From Termitomyces sp. T153 (taxonomy: Eukaryota; Basidiomycota; Agaricomycetes; Agaricales; Lyophyllaceae), in contig JACKQL020000001.1 in assembly GCA_018296165.2 (NCBI GenBank), positions 1,612,001 to 1,676,000 of the forward strand: a stretch of 64,000 bases of DNA, given 5' to 3'. Below are positions 1 to 11,989 of the stretch, piece by piece. Under the pieces are notes generated by a model. The model was not told the origin of the DNA, searched no databases, and saw only the letters and a list, made by a program, of their open reading frames with translations. Both the position numbers and the translations under genes were made by a program. Positions within the stretch are counted from its first letter, which is position 1. Each line of letters opens with the position of its first letter.

Positions 1-1700
1 TGCTGAATTAGTTCAAAACTTGTAATTTAATAGATAAATTTGACTTAGAGAGGTGAAAGAAAGTAATGTATCACCTCTACCATACTTATATTCTTCTATT
101 AAGATTCTTATAATGACCCATTACCATGGCAAGCATTACCACATCAAGATATATCAGAAATCCAATTGAAGGTGACATGTTTTAATCATGTAATGAATTC
201 AAACTTCACTCAGTACACTGTCATTATCCAGATATAAAACAAGATTTTTTGGCTTTCATCAATATTTTACAGATCCCTTAGATTAGAAGATAAAAACTTT
301 GCATCTCTATGCCAAGGTTGTATTTCAGCTCATTCAAGAAAGAATGCCTGAGAAGGGTCATTTTGAATGTAAAATGAAACATGACAAGTTTGTGACTGCC
401 AAAGGCCTTAAGATGTTAAGTAGGATGCCAAGCTGAGTCTGAATATTTGTCATGGCCAATTCATCCCTTTGTCCATTTGAAGTTTGCCTCTCCCTCTTAT
501 ATGCATTATATATGTTAAAATCAAACAGATTAGTAAGTACTATTGCTCTCCTGTAGCTTGAGTAACCTTCAGTTGGACATCACAAATTTGTCACACCTAC
601 TTCAAGCTTCACTTGGTCAGTTTTATGGAGTTGGGACAAGACATATCATGATCTCCTTATCATGGAAATTAAAATCTTGCTTTGTCATGGAATCAGCAAG
701 TGTGACAATACCTTAACAAGGGACTCAACAACAAGAATACATCTTGACACACAGTAAGCTCAAATCACCTCAGATAGTGCATCTTGACTCAATTGAAACA
801 ATGCTAGCACTATAAATGGGCTGTTCTTGAGGAAATCTTTTTTGTCTGACTGAAGAGTGCTCTGAATAGTATTATGTACTTGTGCTTACATGACAACTTT
901 GGGAAAAGTTAGATCTATATTTCCCTGACTGACCATTGATTTTTACTGCTTTTTTTGGCTTCACATACATAGAATTTGAGCTGGGATACAACTGTCTACC
1001 AGGGTCAGGTCTACTTTTTCCTTCTGCTTATCCATTTTCAGTTGGTTGGGTCTTGATATCAATGTTTGTCACACAAAATTTAGTTACAAAGCCACTATAT
1101 CCAAGCAGTATGGTCTAGTTGAAATATATTTTATCTACTTGACACACCAGAGATGTGTTGAGAGTTCACAATCACAATTTTGTTGGAATCTTGTGTTATA
1201 TATATGATAATCTATCTGGCATGAGAGAAATGCTTTTGGTTTTTTTTTAGCTAGACTTACCATTTCTTTGAGGCTTAAGCTCATAATCTCCAATTTAACA
1301 AGACCAATTAAGGTAACAAAGACTGTCTTTCAAATTGAGCAGTCCATACAGCTAAATTACTGCTGATGACTGAGGTCAGTGAATGTGCCAGAAGAGCTGA
1401 TCTTGATATGCCATGAATGTCAGACAATGTTTTGAACAAATCTCTTCTTGAGTAAGTTGCATTTATTTTTTAATTCATTCAGAGAAGGAACTCTGGAAGT
1501 ATCCACAAGACTTTCACTGCCTTACAAGATTGTTGTTCTGAACATAAACTAGAAACAAAGAAATGACAATCAACAAGGAAAACATAACCTCTGTCTGTTT
1601 TCTCTCTCATTGAATTATGTGGAGATGCAATTAGAGGGAAATTGTAGATGAGAAGTAATGAATTCTAATGTCACAGGGTACCAGGACCCCCAACACACCT
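1..1700. repeat. AT-rich, CpG-free non-coding block
   Basis: Reading every base, no CG dinucleotide occurs from position 1 to 1700; the first is at 1701. From about 1815 onward CpG is common again, as in the rest of the window. The block is visibly AT-rich, full of TG and CA, and has no ORF over about 60 codons. In basidiomycetes, CpG methylation of repeats followed by deamination gives this pattern, so I infer an old methylated transposon or heterochromatin island. I recognise no element family or terminal repeats, and the block runs off the left edge of the window. Confidence 0.7.
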
Positions 1701-1997
1701 CGGAAATTGTTGCCAATCTTCCTAAAACAGACCTGACCCTGGAGGACAACAGTAGCTAGGGATCTATGTATGACATGTATGGCATTTCTGAAAATAATCT
1801 ACAAAAGAATTGGACGAGAATTGCCACAAGTGGGTGACCTTTACCTGCACCATTTCATAACTAGTTCACGTTTCATATATGAGTCACCAACAGTAGTAAC
1901 GGCCTGGGTATCGATCCTGTAATTGCCCTCAGAGTAAGTTACGTAGTTTCCAAATGGCCATTCGTGCCTGCCATGAACGTACGTGAAATTCTCGGTG
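1701..1997. other. transition from CpG-free block to genic DNA
   Basis: CpG returns progressively here (1701, 1814, then many). The stretch probably holds the 3' untranslated region of the transporter gene on the minus strand. A 78-codon minus ORF at 1841-2077 overlaps the transporter 3' end in another frame and has no recognisable features. Confidence 0.4.
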
Positions 1998-3492
1998 CTA
2001 ACTAGTTTTACGTTCATCAGATGCTCTGTCATACGTTGGCGTCCCATTTTCCGCGGCGCGAAGTCCATCGGCATCACAATCCAAGAGATAGAAATAGGTC
2101 GCGGGTAGAGCCACTATCAAGGCTCCAACCACATTCCCCAAAAAAGCGGCAATCAATGATCTAAGAATAGGTAAATGAACAATGTATACTTTGAAAGCCG
2201 TACTTGCGGATGTACGCCGCGACAGTGAGCTTGGATATATTACAACTGGTAAGAAGCATGATAGGTAGGATTCTTGATCCACGTACGTCGGCGCCAAACA
2301 TAATCCCGAGTGGGACGGAGAACATATTAGCAACAACTGTGAAATGGAGTTAGGTATCCGCATGACTTCAACAAAAGAAACTCTGCATTTCTCACCATGG
2401 TCGAACCCACATGCGACAAAAATCTGGTGATGTTATAATGATTCGATCTTTCTGGAAGTTGTGGGTTTGGTTTTCTCACCCATATCGGAATCCATATAGC
2501 AAAGATCTGCGCAACGTCGTCAATAACTTTGACATATACATTCAAAAACTCTACCTTGGAGATCGTTTCTCTTGCCCCTGTGGCTTGCTGTATTGATCTG
2601 TTTAGAAAGACCTTTTGGTATGTATTGATTACTAACCCAGATGGCGACGGAGACAAGCCAATTACATCCAATACCTCTCAAAAAGATTTGATGCCAGTGA
2701 GGATCGGCAGCTTTGTGTCTGATGAATTTGTTTGCATGGAAGCAAAAAGGATTCAATATAGAGCCTACAAAGCAAACGTCTGGATATATGAAATGTATGG
2801 TTCGGTTGATACAATGGCGCTATCTGCGAAATGTTAGTTGATCAAAAATTCAAAGCTCAAGGCAGACCTACAATGAACAAGAATTGCGGCAGTAAAGAGA
2901 CTGCCAACAAGATTACCAAAGAGCACTGCGGAAGCTTATTCACGTCAGCATTTATAAGCACAGACGAAGCGACGTACCGATAACCCAATTGAGTGGAAGG
3001 CTCCACCAAGGTATCTCCTTTTTGATAACAGCCATAGGGAAAGTCTGTAGAGATCGTTTAACGCTCAAGGACGGCTCCAAGGGAGGTAACCTTACCATCA
3101 TGTTGCTGGTCAACAATTCGAATCCCTGAAGAACAATCCTGAACAGCGTTCGGTCATAGGTGTACTGGAGTTCTCAAGTATTAACGCGAACTGACATAAC
3201 CAAACCAACAGGGAAGACAAATCCTCCCAAGACTTTCACAATGCCTGGATTTGATTGTGTCAATCCAGAAGCGCCTGCAGAAAGGACCTCCGAAAGCAAT
3301 CCTCCGAAAGACAGCATTGCACCAGCCGCTACCTAAGTCCCTACGTGAGTAGAGAGCTAAACAACAGCCTGGCCATCAGCTCACCGCTTTTAAGAAGACA
3401 TTTTCATAGCGATCATTATGTTTCGCTATCGCAGCCTTGACAAGGGACTGAGCTATCCTTGCTTGTGAAAGGGTACTGGGTACATCGTCCAT
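1998..3492 (-). CDS. formate/nitrite transporter family (FNT) membrane channel
   Basis: FNT proteins are pentameric aquaporin-like channels for small anions such as formate, nitrite or lactate. The spliced exons give family landmarks in order: an N-terminal stretch ending LVKAAIAKHNDRYENVF; then SFGGLL, SGLTQSNPGIVKVLGG and FVFPVGLVM; LQGFELLTSNMM; PWWSLPLNWV; FGNLVGSLFTAAILV; FLRGIGCNWLVSVAIWV; FAIWIPI; FVACGFDH followed by VANMFSVPLGIMFGADV; and a last helix SLIAAFLGNVVGALIV ending YFYLLD. About eight short introns interrupt it. The start is the ATG beginning MDDVPSTLSQ, chosen because the family's N-terminal helix follows directly. The stop is at 1998. Substrate cannot be told from sequence. 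It lies next to the CpG-free block, but its own codons look normal and intact. Confidence 0.88.
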
Positions 3493-4574
3493 GGTGGAAC
3501 TCAAAGATAAAGTGACGGGATGATCCCTTAAGTATACTTCGAATTCGGGCCCGCGGATGAGTACATGCAAGGCGGCCGGTCCATAACATACGGCTTTAGA
3601 TTGAGCTTCTTATGATCAGATAAGGAGAGTAAAAATAGACGTTATGGCAGCTTGAATCCGATGCAGGCAGAGAAAGTGAGAATCTTTGGATTGGTAAGTC
3701 CATAGACTCGTAACTACCCATTATAATGAGCAAACGTCGATTATAACTGCCTCGCATAGAGGGATCGGGTACCGGTCTAGCAAGTCTAGAGCTTACAACA
3801 ATCAGGCTTCACAAGTGGGTAAACATGACACAAGGTCAACATGACAATCAGCAAAACGGGATTTGCTGATGCATGACATAGAGCGCTCGTATATACGTCA
3901 TATAGTATACAAATAATACACATATGAGAGACCACATGATAGGAGATTGCTAAGCTATACCACAGCACGGTAATACGGGCCTCATTATCGACATGTTGAC
4001 AATGGAACCCAGATGACAAGTCTCAGATTCTGGCCCGGAGATCTTCTCTGTCATGATCATATGCTTGCTTCAATATAATACTGGAACGGAAGAAATGGCC
4101 TAAAGGATGTATCAACAGCCAGAATTTACCAAAGTTAGAGCGGAGAATGAAGCTCGGAGTATAGCGGGACCGATCCAATATGTATGGAAATCGCTTAGTG
4201 TCAGGTGGCAGTAAGTGCAATCTGATGGCTTATTACGACTTACAGGCTGTCGAATTATCATATCATTCAATGAATTTAAACAAAGGATATCACTAATAAC
4301 AATCAGGGCTAAAAAACAGTGTGGCGTAGAATAAATCAGAGTAGAAAAAACTATAGGAAATTAGCAATAATAAAACCTGTAGTGAAAGTATAGGAATTAG
4401 ACGTGACCAATGGTAAATAAGTGAGTGACTGGTTAAGGGGGGTGAGGTGACGAAACATATATCAAGAGCTGTTAACGAGAATGTATAGTATAATTCAACT
4501 TATGGTTTTGAGAGCCGAATGTATTGATGTAGATCGGTGGTGGCGATTACTCGTGCTGAGACGATCCCCATAAT
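3493..4574. other. intergenic, about 1.1 kb
   Basis: This lies between the starts of the minus-strand transporter and the 3' end of the minus-strand Mei2-like gene. It should contain the transporter promoter. Minus ORFs at 3786-4019 and 4023-4220 have no recognisable motif, no family resemblance and no clear splice partners. I see no RNA gene. Confidence 0.4.
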
Positions 4575-7500
4575 TTAGTATTTGAGCCGTCTACGCGAGT
4601 TACCAGAGGGTGTGTACGATCCTGGAGTAGAGCTTTGACTGTGCCTATCAGTATTCTTAGTACGTGTGTCTTCCAAACGGCGAGTATGGGCTATAGAACC
4701 CGGGGGAGATGATCCACGGCCAACACCTGGTACATAGAGTGCGCCACGATTAAAAGCACTTCGCTCTTTCCTCCTAATGTGAGTCGGAGCGGGGAAGGGT
4801 TCTGGAAGTCCTTGTTCGGGGCCGGGGTCAGAGTAAAAAATCTTCGGCCGCCAAGCCTCCTGTTCATCCATGATACAGGAGTTCTTGAATTTCTCGACAA
4901 GGGCTTCCTTCCCTCTACGAAATTTATTTAGAAAATAAGATATGGGATTTATTAGAAGAAATGTACTGATAGTTCGCATAACTCATTTGAAGTACTTTCT
5001 CGCTTGAAAACATATTCCTAAAGAACAATCAACCATTAAAATTGACAATACAAAAAAGAACTACACACCACTTTTGGCCGAGTTTCTTCTTGGCAAAAGT
5101 GAGCAAATCCTGAACAGTGATAAAGTTCACGAAAGCATAGCCAACATTGCAGCCTACTCATAAGACGGTCAACGCATCCGAGTATGTCAGGAAAATTACC
5201 TACCGTTTTGAAAATCCATGCGCAGGTATAAGAAATCTATTCGGCGAGGACAAACTTTTCCTATAAATGTCACCAGATCTTTGTCACTCATTTTGTTCGG
5301 TATGTTCTTAATCATGACGGTAGTACGGGTATCTTGACCGTCTTCGATTTTGCTGAGATTGAGCTGATTATGTTCGGCGGACGGGCGAGGTTCTCTTGCA
5401 CTACTGGAGTTTCCGTGTAAGGAAGTCGGATGAACGAGACGGTGATATGCTGATCCAATTGTCAGCGGAAGATTGGGCTGATAGACGTCACCAGCAGGCT
5501 CTGGTAATGTTCGATGGTCATAATTGCCAGAAACTCCTGCTGCAGGTGGCTGAGGACCATAATACAATGCATTTTGCGTTCCAGGAGGCGAGACAGGAGT
5601 CTCGGGATACCAGAATTCATGTGGACGAGGTGCTGTCATCATGGCGCGTTCGAATACGTTCGCCGGGTTGGGAGACATTGTCGGTGTCAAAGATTGGAGG
5701 TAAGAGTTGTCGTATTGATAGCCATATGCACGGAGAGCTGGGAATAGTCCATTTTGAGGTGGCGTCGGTTGACTTTGTTGGTAACAATATGGTGACGGCG
5801 TGGAGCACGGAACGTAATAGTTTGGTGCTGGGCTTGAGGCCGGACTGCCCTGCGACGGGCAATAATAGCAGTCGTGATGCGAATAAAGTCCGGGGGCAGG
5901 GTAAAATTGTGCACCAGCATCCCAGGACCATGGACGCCCATCACTGAGGGTAGTACGGTAGAGCGCTTCCTCTGAGCCCGAGCGATTGAGATCGTCGCTT
6001 GGTAAATTAGTTGATGCTACGTCAGTAGTAGGATCGGAAGTATAGAAATATGTAGGGGAAGGGACGGGGGACACAGAATTCTTGAATCCCTCCTGGCCTT
6101 GTAGCATATGAACCTGTGGGCCATCCACGAAAAGTCGCTCTCTTGTATGCGAGAACTGACCAGGATATCCAAGTTGAACTGGCAGCTCATCATGGTTCTC
6201 TTTCGAAGAAGCTGTAGCTACAGTTTCGTTCTGTTCAGCGACATAGAGATTTGGAGTAGCATTTTGTGCACAAGAATACTCCTGAGGCCGCTGATTCACG
6301 GACAATGGATCTGCAAGATCTGATCGTCCGAAAACGCGGAGCTTCATTCCGAAAAGAGTTTGTTTGTCAACAGCAGCATAAGCGGAGGTCGCCGCGCGGA
6401 CATCATAATACTCGATATGAAAAATGGTTTCGTTCTGATACTTTACGCATGATCAAAGCGTTCGTAAAGGCAAGCAAGACAAAGGAAAAGTTACCTGTTT
6501 CTGGTCGTCCATATCCTTCGCCACTGAGAAAAATCGAAGACCACCAAAAGATTTTAAGAACCTCTTCAGCATACCAATGTTGAGATCCGAAGAGTCTTCA
6601 TTCGTTACAATAGTGGTTAAGCCCATGTCACCATCTTCATTGTTATGGTCAGCCACGACTCGTAATTGTCTCTCATCGTCACGATCGGCCAAGGGTCTGC
6701 CTTCGACTGCCAAAGAAAAGGATGCATTTGTGGAGGTAAGAAACGGAGAACTGCCGATAACCTGAACCATTCATAAGTGGATAAGTCAAAGAAGAGGAGA
6801 TGTGAGAAGCAACCTCTGCGAGTTCCTCCGCAGATATAAACTGGCAAGTGATCCAGCCTCTCGTCCCATCATCAGCAAGATCATCGCCAACACATTGTGA
6901 CAATGGTCCCGTCGAAGGAGTCGCGATTATTGTGTTAGCAGTTTCTGCGTGGCGGACATCAAAGAATGCTAACATAGCAATCCCGTTGGATTGCTGGCAG
7001 CGGAGAAAAATTCCTTTGATTGAGTCCTCACTGATGCCGCCGTCGTTGGTGTGACACTTGGGTATAAAAAGGTTATTCGGCGAGGTTGCAGCACCGGCAC
7101 ACGAAGAGGTTAACGCTTCTACGATAGATGCCCTAAGTATTTCGTGTCGAACTTGCTTGGAAACATTTCCAAGCTATAGAAAAATCTGAGACCCTAATTA
7201 ATGCGAGGACGAAATAGAAACATACAAGGAGAAATCTAGTAGATTTGGGGTCTGCTTCGTCACCAAAGTTTTCATGATTGCATTCAGAGCTGACATCAGC
7301 TTGACCCACAGAATCAGAGCTAGGCGCAGTTTTTAAGCTAGACGATGGCGTAAGGGGTGGCGTGAGGAGTGAATTAGTGTGACCTTGTTCACGGTCGGCT
7401 CGACGGCGCATCGAAATTTTCAGGGGTCGCGTCTGCGCGTGCTCGAAAGAAAGCGACTCGCGATGATCCAGATCCTTCCGGACTGATGGCTTTGCAAGAC

Positions 7501-7809
7501 TAGATGTTGCTAAGTTGACAATATCCGGGCGGGGTGGCGTGGAGAGGCGACGAAGTGGCTCGCGAGTTATTTCCTCAAATTGAGGAGGAATCGGGCCAGA
7601 GTGAGGTGGAAACCTTTGAACAATATGTAGTTCAATGTAGATGAGACTGCACAGCAAGGAAAAACTGACCAGATATTAGGCAACGATGGAGAATGCTGGA
7701 GGCGCGGTGGATGACTTCTTGCGTTATTTGCTTTGACTTCAGGATTGTTGGATGGGGAACCAACGCCAAGGTCTACACTGGACCTCGACTGTGACTCTAT
7801 AGAGGACAT
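4575..7809 (-). CDS. Mei2-like RNA-binding protein with C-terminal Mei2-type RRM
   Basis: Mei2 proteins bind RNA; in fission yeast Mei2 drives entry into meiosis. The long central exon (6347-5196) ends in the Mei2 RRM3 signature TTVMIKNIPNKMSDKDL and DFLYLRMDFQNG. The next exons continue CNVGYAFVNF and KKKLG, then NMFSSEKVLQMSYANYQ and GKEALVEKFKNSCIMDE, ending in WRPKIF and a Pro/Ser tail. Upstream are a degenerate first RRM (MLAFFDVRHAETAN) and a second RRM-like part (GLRFFSV, FHIEYYDVRAATSAYA). A Tyr/Pro/Ser-rich linker separates these from RRM3. The start is MSSIESQSRSS at 7809, whose exon splices in frame to FPPHSGPIPPQ; an upstream in-frame ATG adds only hydrophobic UTR-like residues. 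Fungal function beyond RNA binding is inferred. Confidence 0.88.
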
Positions 7810-8808
7810 AACGGCTCGGAAGGGCTGTTGTAAGAAAAGCAAAAAAAACGGCCAAGAAATGAAAGGGAGCTTGAGACCAGACTGAAAAGAATGCTTGTTA
7901 TGAAGGTGGTGAATTGACGTCAAAGGCAACCGGCGAAGCCGTTGTAAGACACAATCATAGGAAGGAATAGAAGGACCTTAGAGATTTGCGGATCCCAGAG
8001 CCGCTCTGATGGCGAGTCGGTCGTTAGGCAGCTAATAGACTTTTTTTTGTACGCTTGGAGAATTCGACAATTCAAAATGAGTCCCGCGAAAACAAGGCCA
8101 GGCCTTGAACGGTATAAAACTTACAGCAAAAAAATAAGTATATATATCTAGGTGGTCCCAAGCGCACGGGGAGATCGAGGGAATCAAATTGGGAAATGAG
8201 ATTGCCGAAGGAATGTTGCAGAAGAACATGCAATTATTTTAGGATAAAGTGTTTGATATGCTGCTTTCACATCATTTGATCCCGCGTTGAAGAGTCCCAA
8301 AGCTAATTTTGGATGGGGAGAGAACCATCGGCCTTGCTATTCATGAGCTTCGATGTACTACTTACAAGAAGAAAAAAGTCTACAAGACGCAGACACCAGA
8401 GCTGGGCCTTGGCATGGTAGCAGATTAGGTAGAGACGGTGCCGCTCGGGGAAAGACAAGGGTAATTTATCGAAGTCTCGTTTCTAAGAGCGCTTCTATCC
8501 AGATGGGTCTTCTGCCAATGCCGCTTCTGCTAATGCCGCTCCCACGCCACACACGTCGACTGCCGGGATCTCACGAGCCCATCCTGTCGCCCGTGCAGAG
8601 TCAGCAGACACAAGTTGGGAGCAAACAGATAATGTCCATGTGTGCGACAAGATGATGTATCGCTGATGTTCGGCCAAGGAAATCTCGCTGCATAGGAGGG
8701 ACGGTCCGTGGCATCCATGTTATCTAAACTAATCGAGTCACGTGGCTTGAGAAAAAGTATGGAACCGCCGCTCAGCCTGAGGTCGCCGTCATCGTTGTAC
8801 AAGACAAA
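7810..8808. promoter_or_regulatory. divergent intergenic region, about 1 kb
   Basis: This separates the minus-strand Mei2-like gene from the plus-strand bS6m gene, so it should hold both promoters. ORFs at 8353-8655 (+) and 8495-8802 (-) overlap each other and show no motif or consistent splicing. I treat them as chance. Confidence 0.4.
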
Positions 8809-9291
8809 ATGCCGCTCTACCAGATGCTATGCATTACCACTCACGTCAACAAATATGTGCGCATCTTCTCCAAAAGTGCCTATGGCAACTAAGCGCTCTC
8901 TAGACACACATAAAGGAACTCGTGCGACAAACCGCTACTCATCTCCTTAACGCTGGCAGTGTCGTTCGCGATATCAAATATATGGGAACACTTACTCTGC
9001 CCCAGCGCATGCGAAGACACAAAGCCATTCATACATGCGGAGAGTGTGTAAATGAATTTTCGTTTTTTCTCGTTACTTGACGATTTTTCCAGCTACTGGA
9101 CATTACACTTTGACACCGCGCCTCGGACTCTTCGTACCTTGAATGCCATCATGCGAAGAGACCCTAGAGTGATCAGGTGGACGGTACTCAAACTGGCGGA
9201 CAAAGTAGAGGACATTGCCGAGGAAGGACATAAAGTCCGACACACAGCCCAGACAACACTTCGACCCACTGTTGTCCTCAACAAACAATAG
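8809..9291 (+). CDS. MRP17: mitochondrial small ribosomal subunit protein bS6m (MRP17-like)
   Basis: This is a small-subunit protein of the mitochondrial ribosome that binds near bS18m. Three exons are easily missed because each is short. Exon 1 reads MPLYQMLCITTHVNKY. Exon 2 carries IKELVRQTATHLLNAGSVV, RDIKYMGTLTLPQRMRRH and KAIHTCGD. Exon 3 reads YWTLHFDTAPRTLRTLNAIM, then RRDPRVIRWTVLKL. The last part matches the bS6 signature in which a short strand precedes RRDPRVIR, as in yeast Mrp17. Introns of roughly 50 and 70 nt start after the Y codon of exon 1 and after CGGAGA of exon 2. The C-terminal tail after the signature is short. Confidence is high because signature, splice phases and length (about 135 residues) all agree. 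Confidence 0.88.
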
Positions 9292-9629
9292 AGCAAACCT
9301 ACGGAGCCACGCAACATGTTGTCCACGCGTTCATGCACGAGCATCTTACTTCTATAGCTAGCTCTCCATTGCATATACTGTGAAACTGAACAGTAGCTAG
9401 GATACATGTCGGACAGCTTTCAAACTTTATTTTACAGGTGTATAATATAAAACATCCGATGATATGATGTGGTCTGGTAGCAATCATAGATCACGTTCTC
9501 ATCTCCATTCTACGTAGTTGGTTCTGGAAACAGACTTTACAAGCCCTTCGAAGTGTTCTCTTTTCTCTACATGCATCGTACATCGAGGGTTAATGTATTT
9601 CTACCATGATTGCGCATGCACACTCAACC
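9292..9629. other. convergent intergenic region
   Basis: This separates the 3' ends of bS6m (+) and CCT6 (-). I see only presumed untranslated sequence. Small ORFs here have no recognisable features. Confidence 0.4.
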
Positions 9630-11709
9630 TCATTGACCATCAGGTTTAAGTGAAGAACGACCTGCTCTCAGAATTTCGTCCGTCGACAGTAGGTTGACAG
9701 CAATGACAGAACTGAAAAGGCGGTGTAAGCTTTGACAAATCATACCATTAAAGACTTGCCATGAGTGGAGCATCTGTCGCTTGACTCGGTAGTTATCCCA
9801 GATGCCCTCAACAGTAGGGTCAAAGGGCTCTCCTGATTGGAGGTCTATACCGACAGTGTTTCCTTCCGCTTGTTCATCCTAGAATCAAGCAAATTTTGTC
9901 ATCAACCTAAGGGAAGATTGATTTGAGCACGCACCTGCAAGGCGACAACAACGTCTTGTACGTCGAACCCGCCATTTTGCGCCAAGGTTTTTGGTATGAT
10001 CAGGAGCGCATCAGCAAAAGCTTGGACTCCCATTTTCACGCGACCTTTGGCAGACTTCTTCACTGTCCCACTGAGATGGGCAGAACATGCCACTTCAAAG
10101 GCACCCGCTCCTGGAACGAGAGCTTCATCTTCAATGGCATTTTTTACGGCCCGCAAACCATCACGGAGAGCATCTTGGATCTGCTGGATGGTGTGTGCAT
10201 TGGGACCTTTGATGAGTAGTGTCACAGATTTCGGATCCTTGACTTCTTCGATGAACGTGAACTTCTCCTCGCCCAGGGTATGTTCATAAACGAGGCCCGC
10301 CCAGCCAAGCACAGAGGGAGTAAGATCATCAACGGAGTTCTGGGCAATCCCCCCGCAAACGAGCTGGAGTCTAAGATCGATGAGCAGAAGTGATGAAAAT
10401 ACACGGAAAACAAATACCGCTCCATGTTCCTTCGTTTAGCTCGTCGTACTGCAAAGATACCATTTTTGGCGAGCAGATCAAGGCTCAAAGGATCAATTCC
10501 TTTTTGGTTTACGACAACGAAGGTTTTCCGTTTCTCTTTTGCGTCCACGGCCTGATCGCACACCAAGTTCTTAAGCTCAATGATTTTTCTGACTTTGGCA
10601 TCCGTAAACTTCCTTTCAGATTCAACGAGTTTTTCTCGCTGCTCCGCATTGGAGTAGAAGAAGCTTGAATTGACCTCGCTAACAAAAGTAATGTCAAAAG
10701 GATTGAAGCGGCATAGAATGGACGACTTACGTTTTCTCATATTCCAAACTAACGTTCAAAGTCAAGATGAAAGCATTCTCCAGTCGTTTGGGCATATCGG
10801 GGTGTCTAGCGCCATGATCGAGGACAAGTCCACGCACGAGCTGTGTCTCAGATGCTGTCCGGTGTTGCATTTTCATGATTTCTATCATATGCAGGTCAAT
10901 TGGATTCTGCCATTGATCTGTAGAATCTATGAAAACCGTCAGCTTATCACTATTATCGGGAAGAGATATGGTCACCCTTTGATTTGGGAGGCGGCCGAAT
11001 CGTGGTAACAGCATCGACAACGTCCGCTGCAAGCTGTTTTGCCAAGGAAGCATTTAATTTTGTTGCAAGGGATGTGTGTGCAACATTGATCAAGGTAGCT
11101 CGATCAAGCTTGTTAGGTTGTTTGAAGGTATTCAAAAACTGTGGATCGAGAAGGCAAGAGTCATTCCTGACAAAAAATATGAACGGTCAGGGGTAACGCA
11201 CTGCCAAAGCTTCTTTTTTCGCCAGATCAAAGCCCTCGGCAATTACGGTCGGATGGACACCTTCAGAGATATATCGATCAGCCTGCTTCAAGAGCTCTCC
11301 CACCAACAACACCACCGAAGTCGTTCCATCGCCGACTTGGTCATCTTGAGCAACTGCTGTCCGCGCAATCATCGCCGCAGTGGGGTTCTGGATTTGCATT
11401 TCCGATAATAGCACCTTGCCGTCCTTAGTCATTTTGATCTGACCAGCACCATCCACTAGCATTTTGAGCGTTCCTCTTGGTCCTATGGAAGAATCAAACA
11501 TGATGAATACCATGGTCAGAGAGAAGACCACTGTTGCTTTCACCTAGATTGCTTTTGACAACGCTCGCAAGGCCCATGGCTCCATTGGTATTCACCTAGA
11601 CGAGATTGACTCGAGGACTGTGAGGGAAGCAAGAGACACTGACCTGCAGCGCAGCCGCTCTGCGAACACTCTCGGCCTTTGGATTGATGAGCTCGATACT
11701 AGAGGACAT
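9630..11709 (-). CDS. CCT6: T-complex chaperonin subunit zeta (CCT6)
   Basis: This is one of eight subunits of the cytosolic TRiC/CCT ring that folds actin, tubulin and other proteins using ATP. The start exon reads [20 protein letters not shown]. Next come [36 protein letters not shown], the nucleotide-binding [20 protein letters not shown] and [18 protein letters not shown]; these are specific to the zeta subunit. Later exons hold the apical domain and [10 protein letters not shown], and the end reads [17 protein letters not shown]. The last intron (9759-9712) uses a GC donor: only TG|GCAAGT joins exons in frame to give the conserved [12 protein letters not shown]. About ten introns in all. 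Length matches the family (about 540 residues). Confidence 0.95.
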
Positions 11710-11989
11710 GCTGTAAAGTTTGCGCGCTGCGCGTTTCGTAGTCAAGATCAGTGAAATGGACGCGTCTCAACTTCAGTCGCCGCTACAACTCTCCCACGGT
11801 GTCCCTTTTCATTTAAATTTAATCGTCTCAACGTTCGACCTTCAAACAAACTTCCGTCAAGTTCAAGCTCGAAGCTTCAAAATCAATTTTGCATATCGAA
11901 GCATTCTAATCATACGTCGTCTACTTAAGCAGATTAGTCAAGTCGATATGTGTAGGCAGACTCCCGCTGGCAATTTCCAGGTTTATGGC

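Noticed and set aside
1841..2077. 78-codon minus ORF at the transporter end
   Set aside because: It overlaps the transporter C-terminal exon out of frame and lacks any transporter feature.
3786..4220. two minus ORFs of 77 and 65 codons
   Set aside because: The first looks hydrophobic but has no conserved motif or promoter context; neither has splice partners.
5396..5947. 183-codon plus ORF
   Set aside because: Exactly antisense to the conserved Mei2-like exon; a mirror frame.
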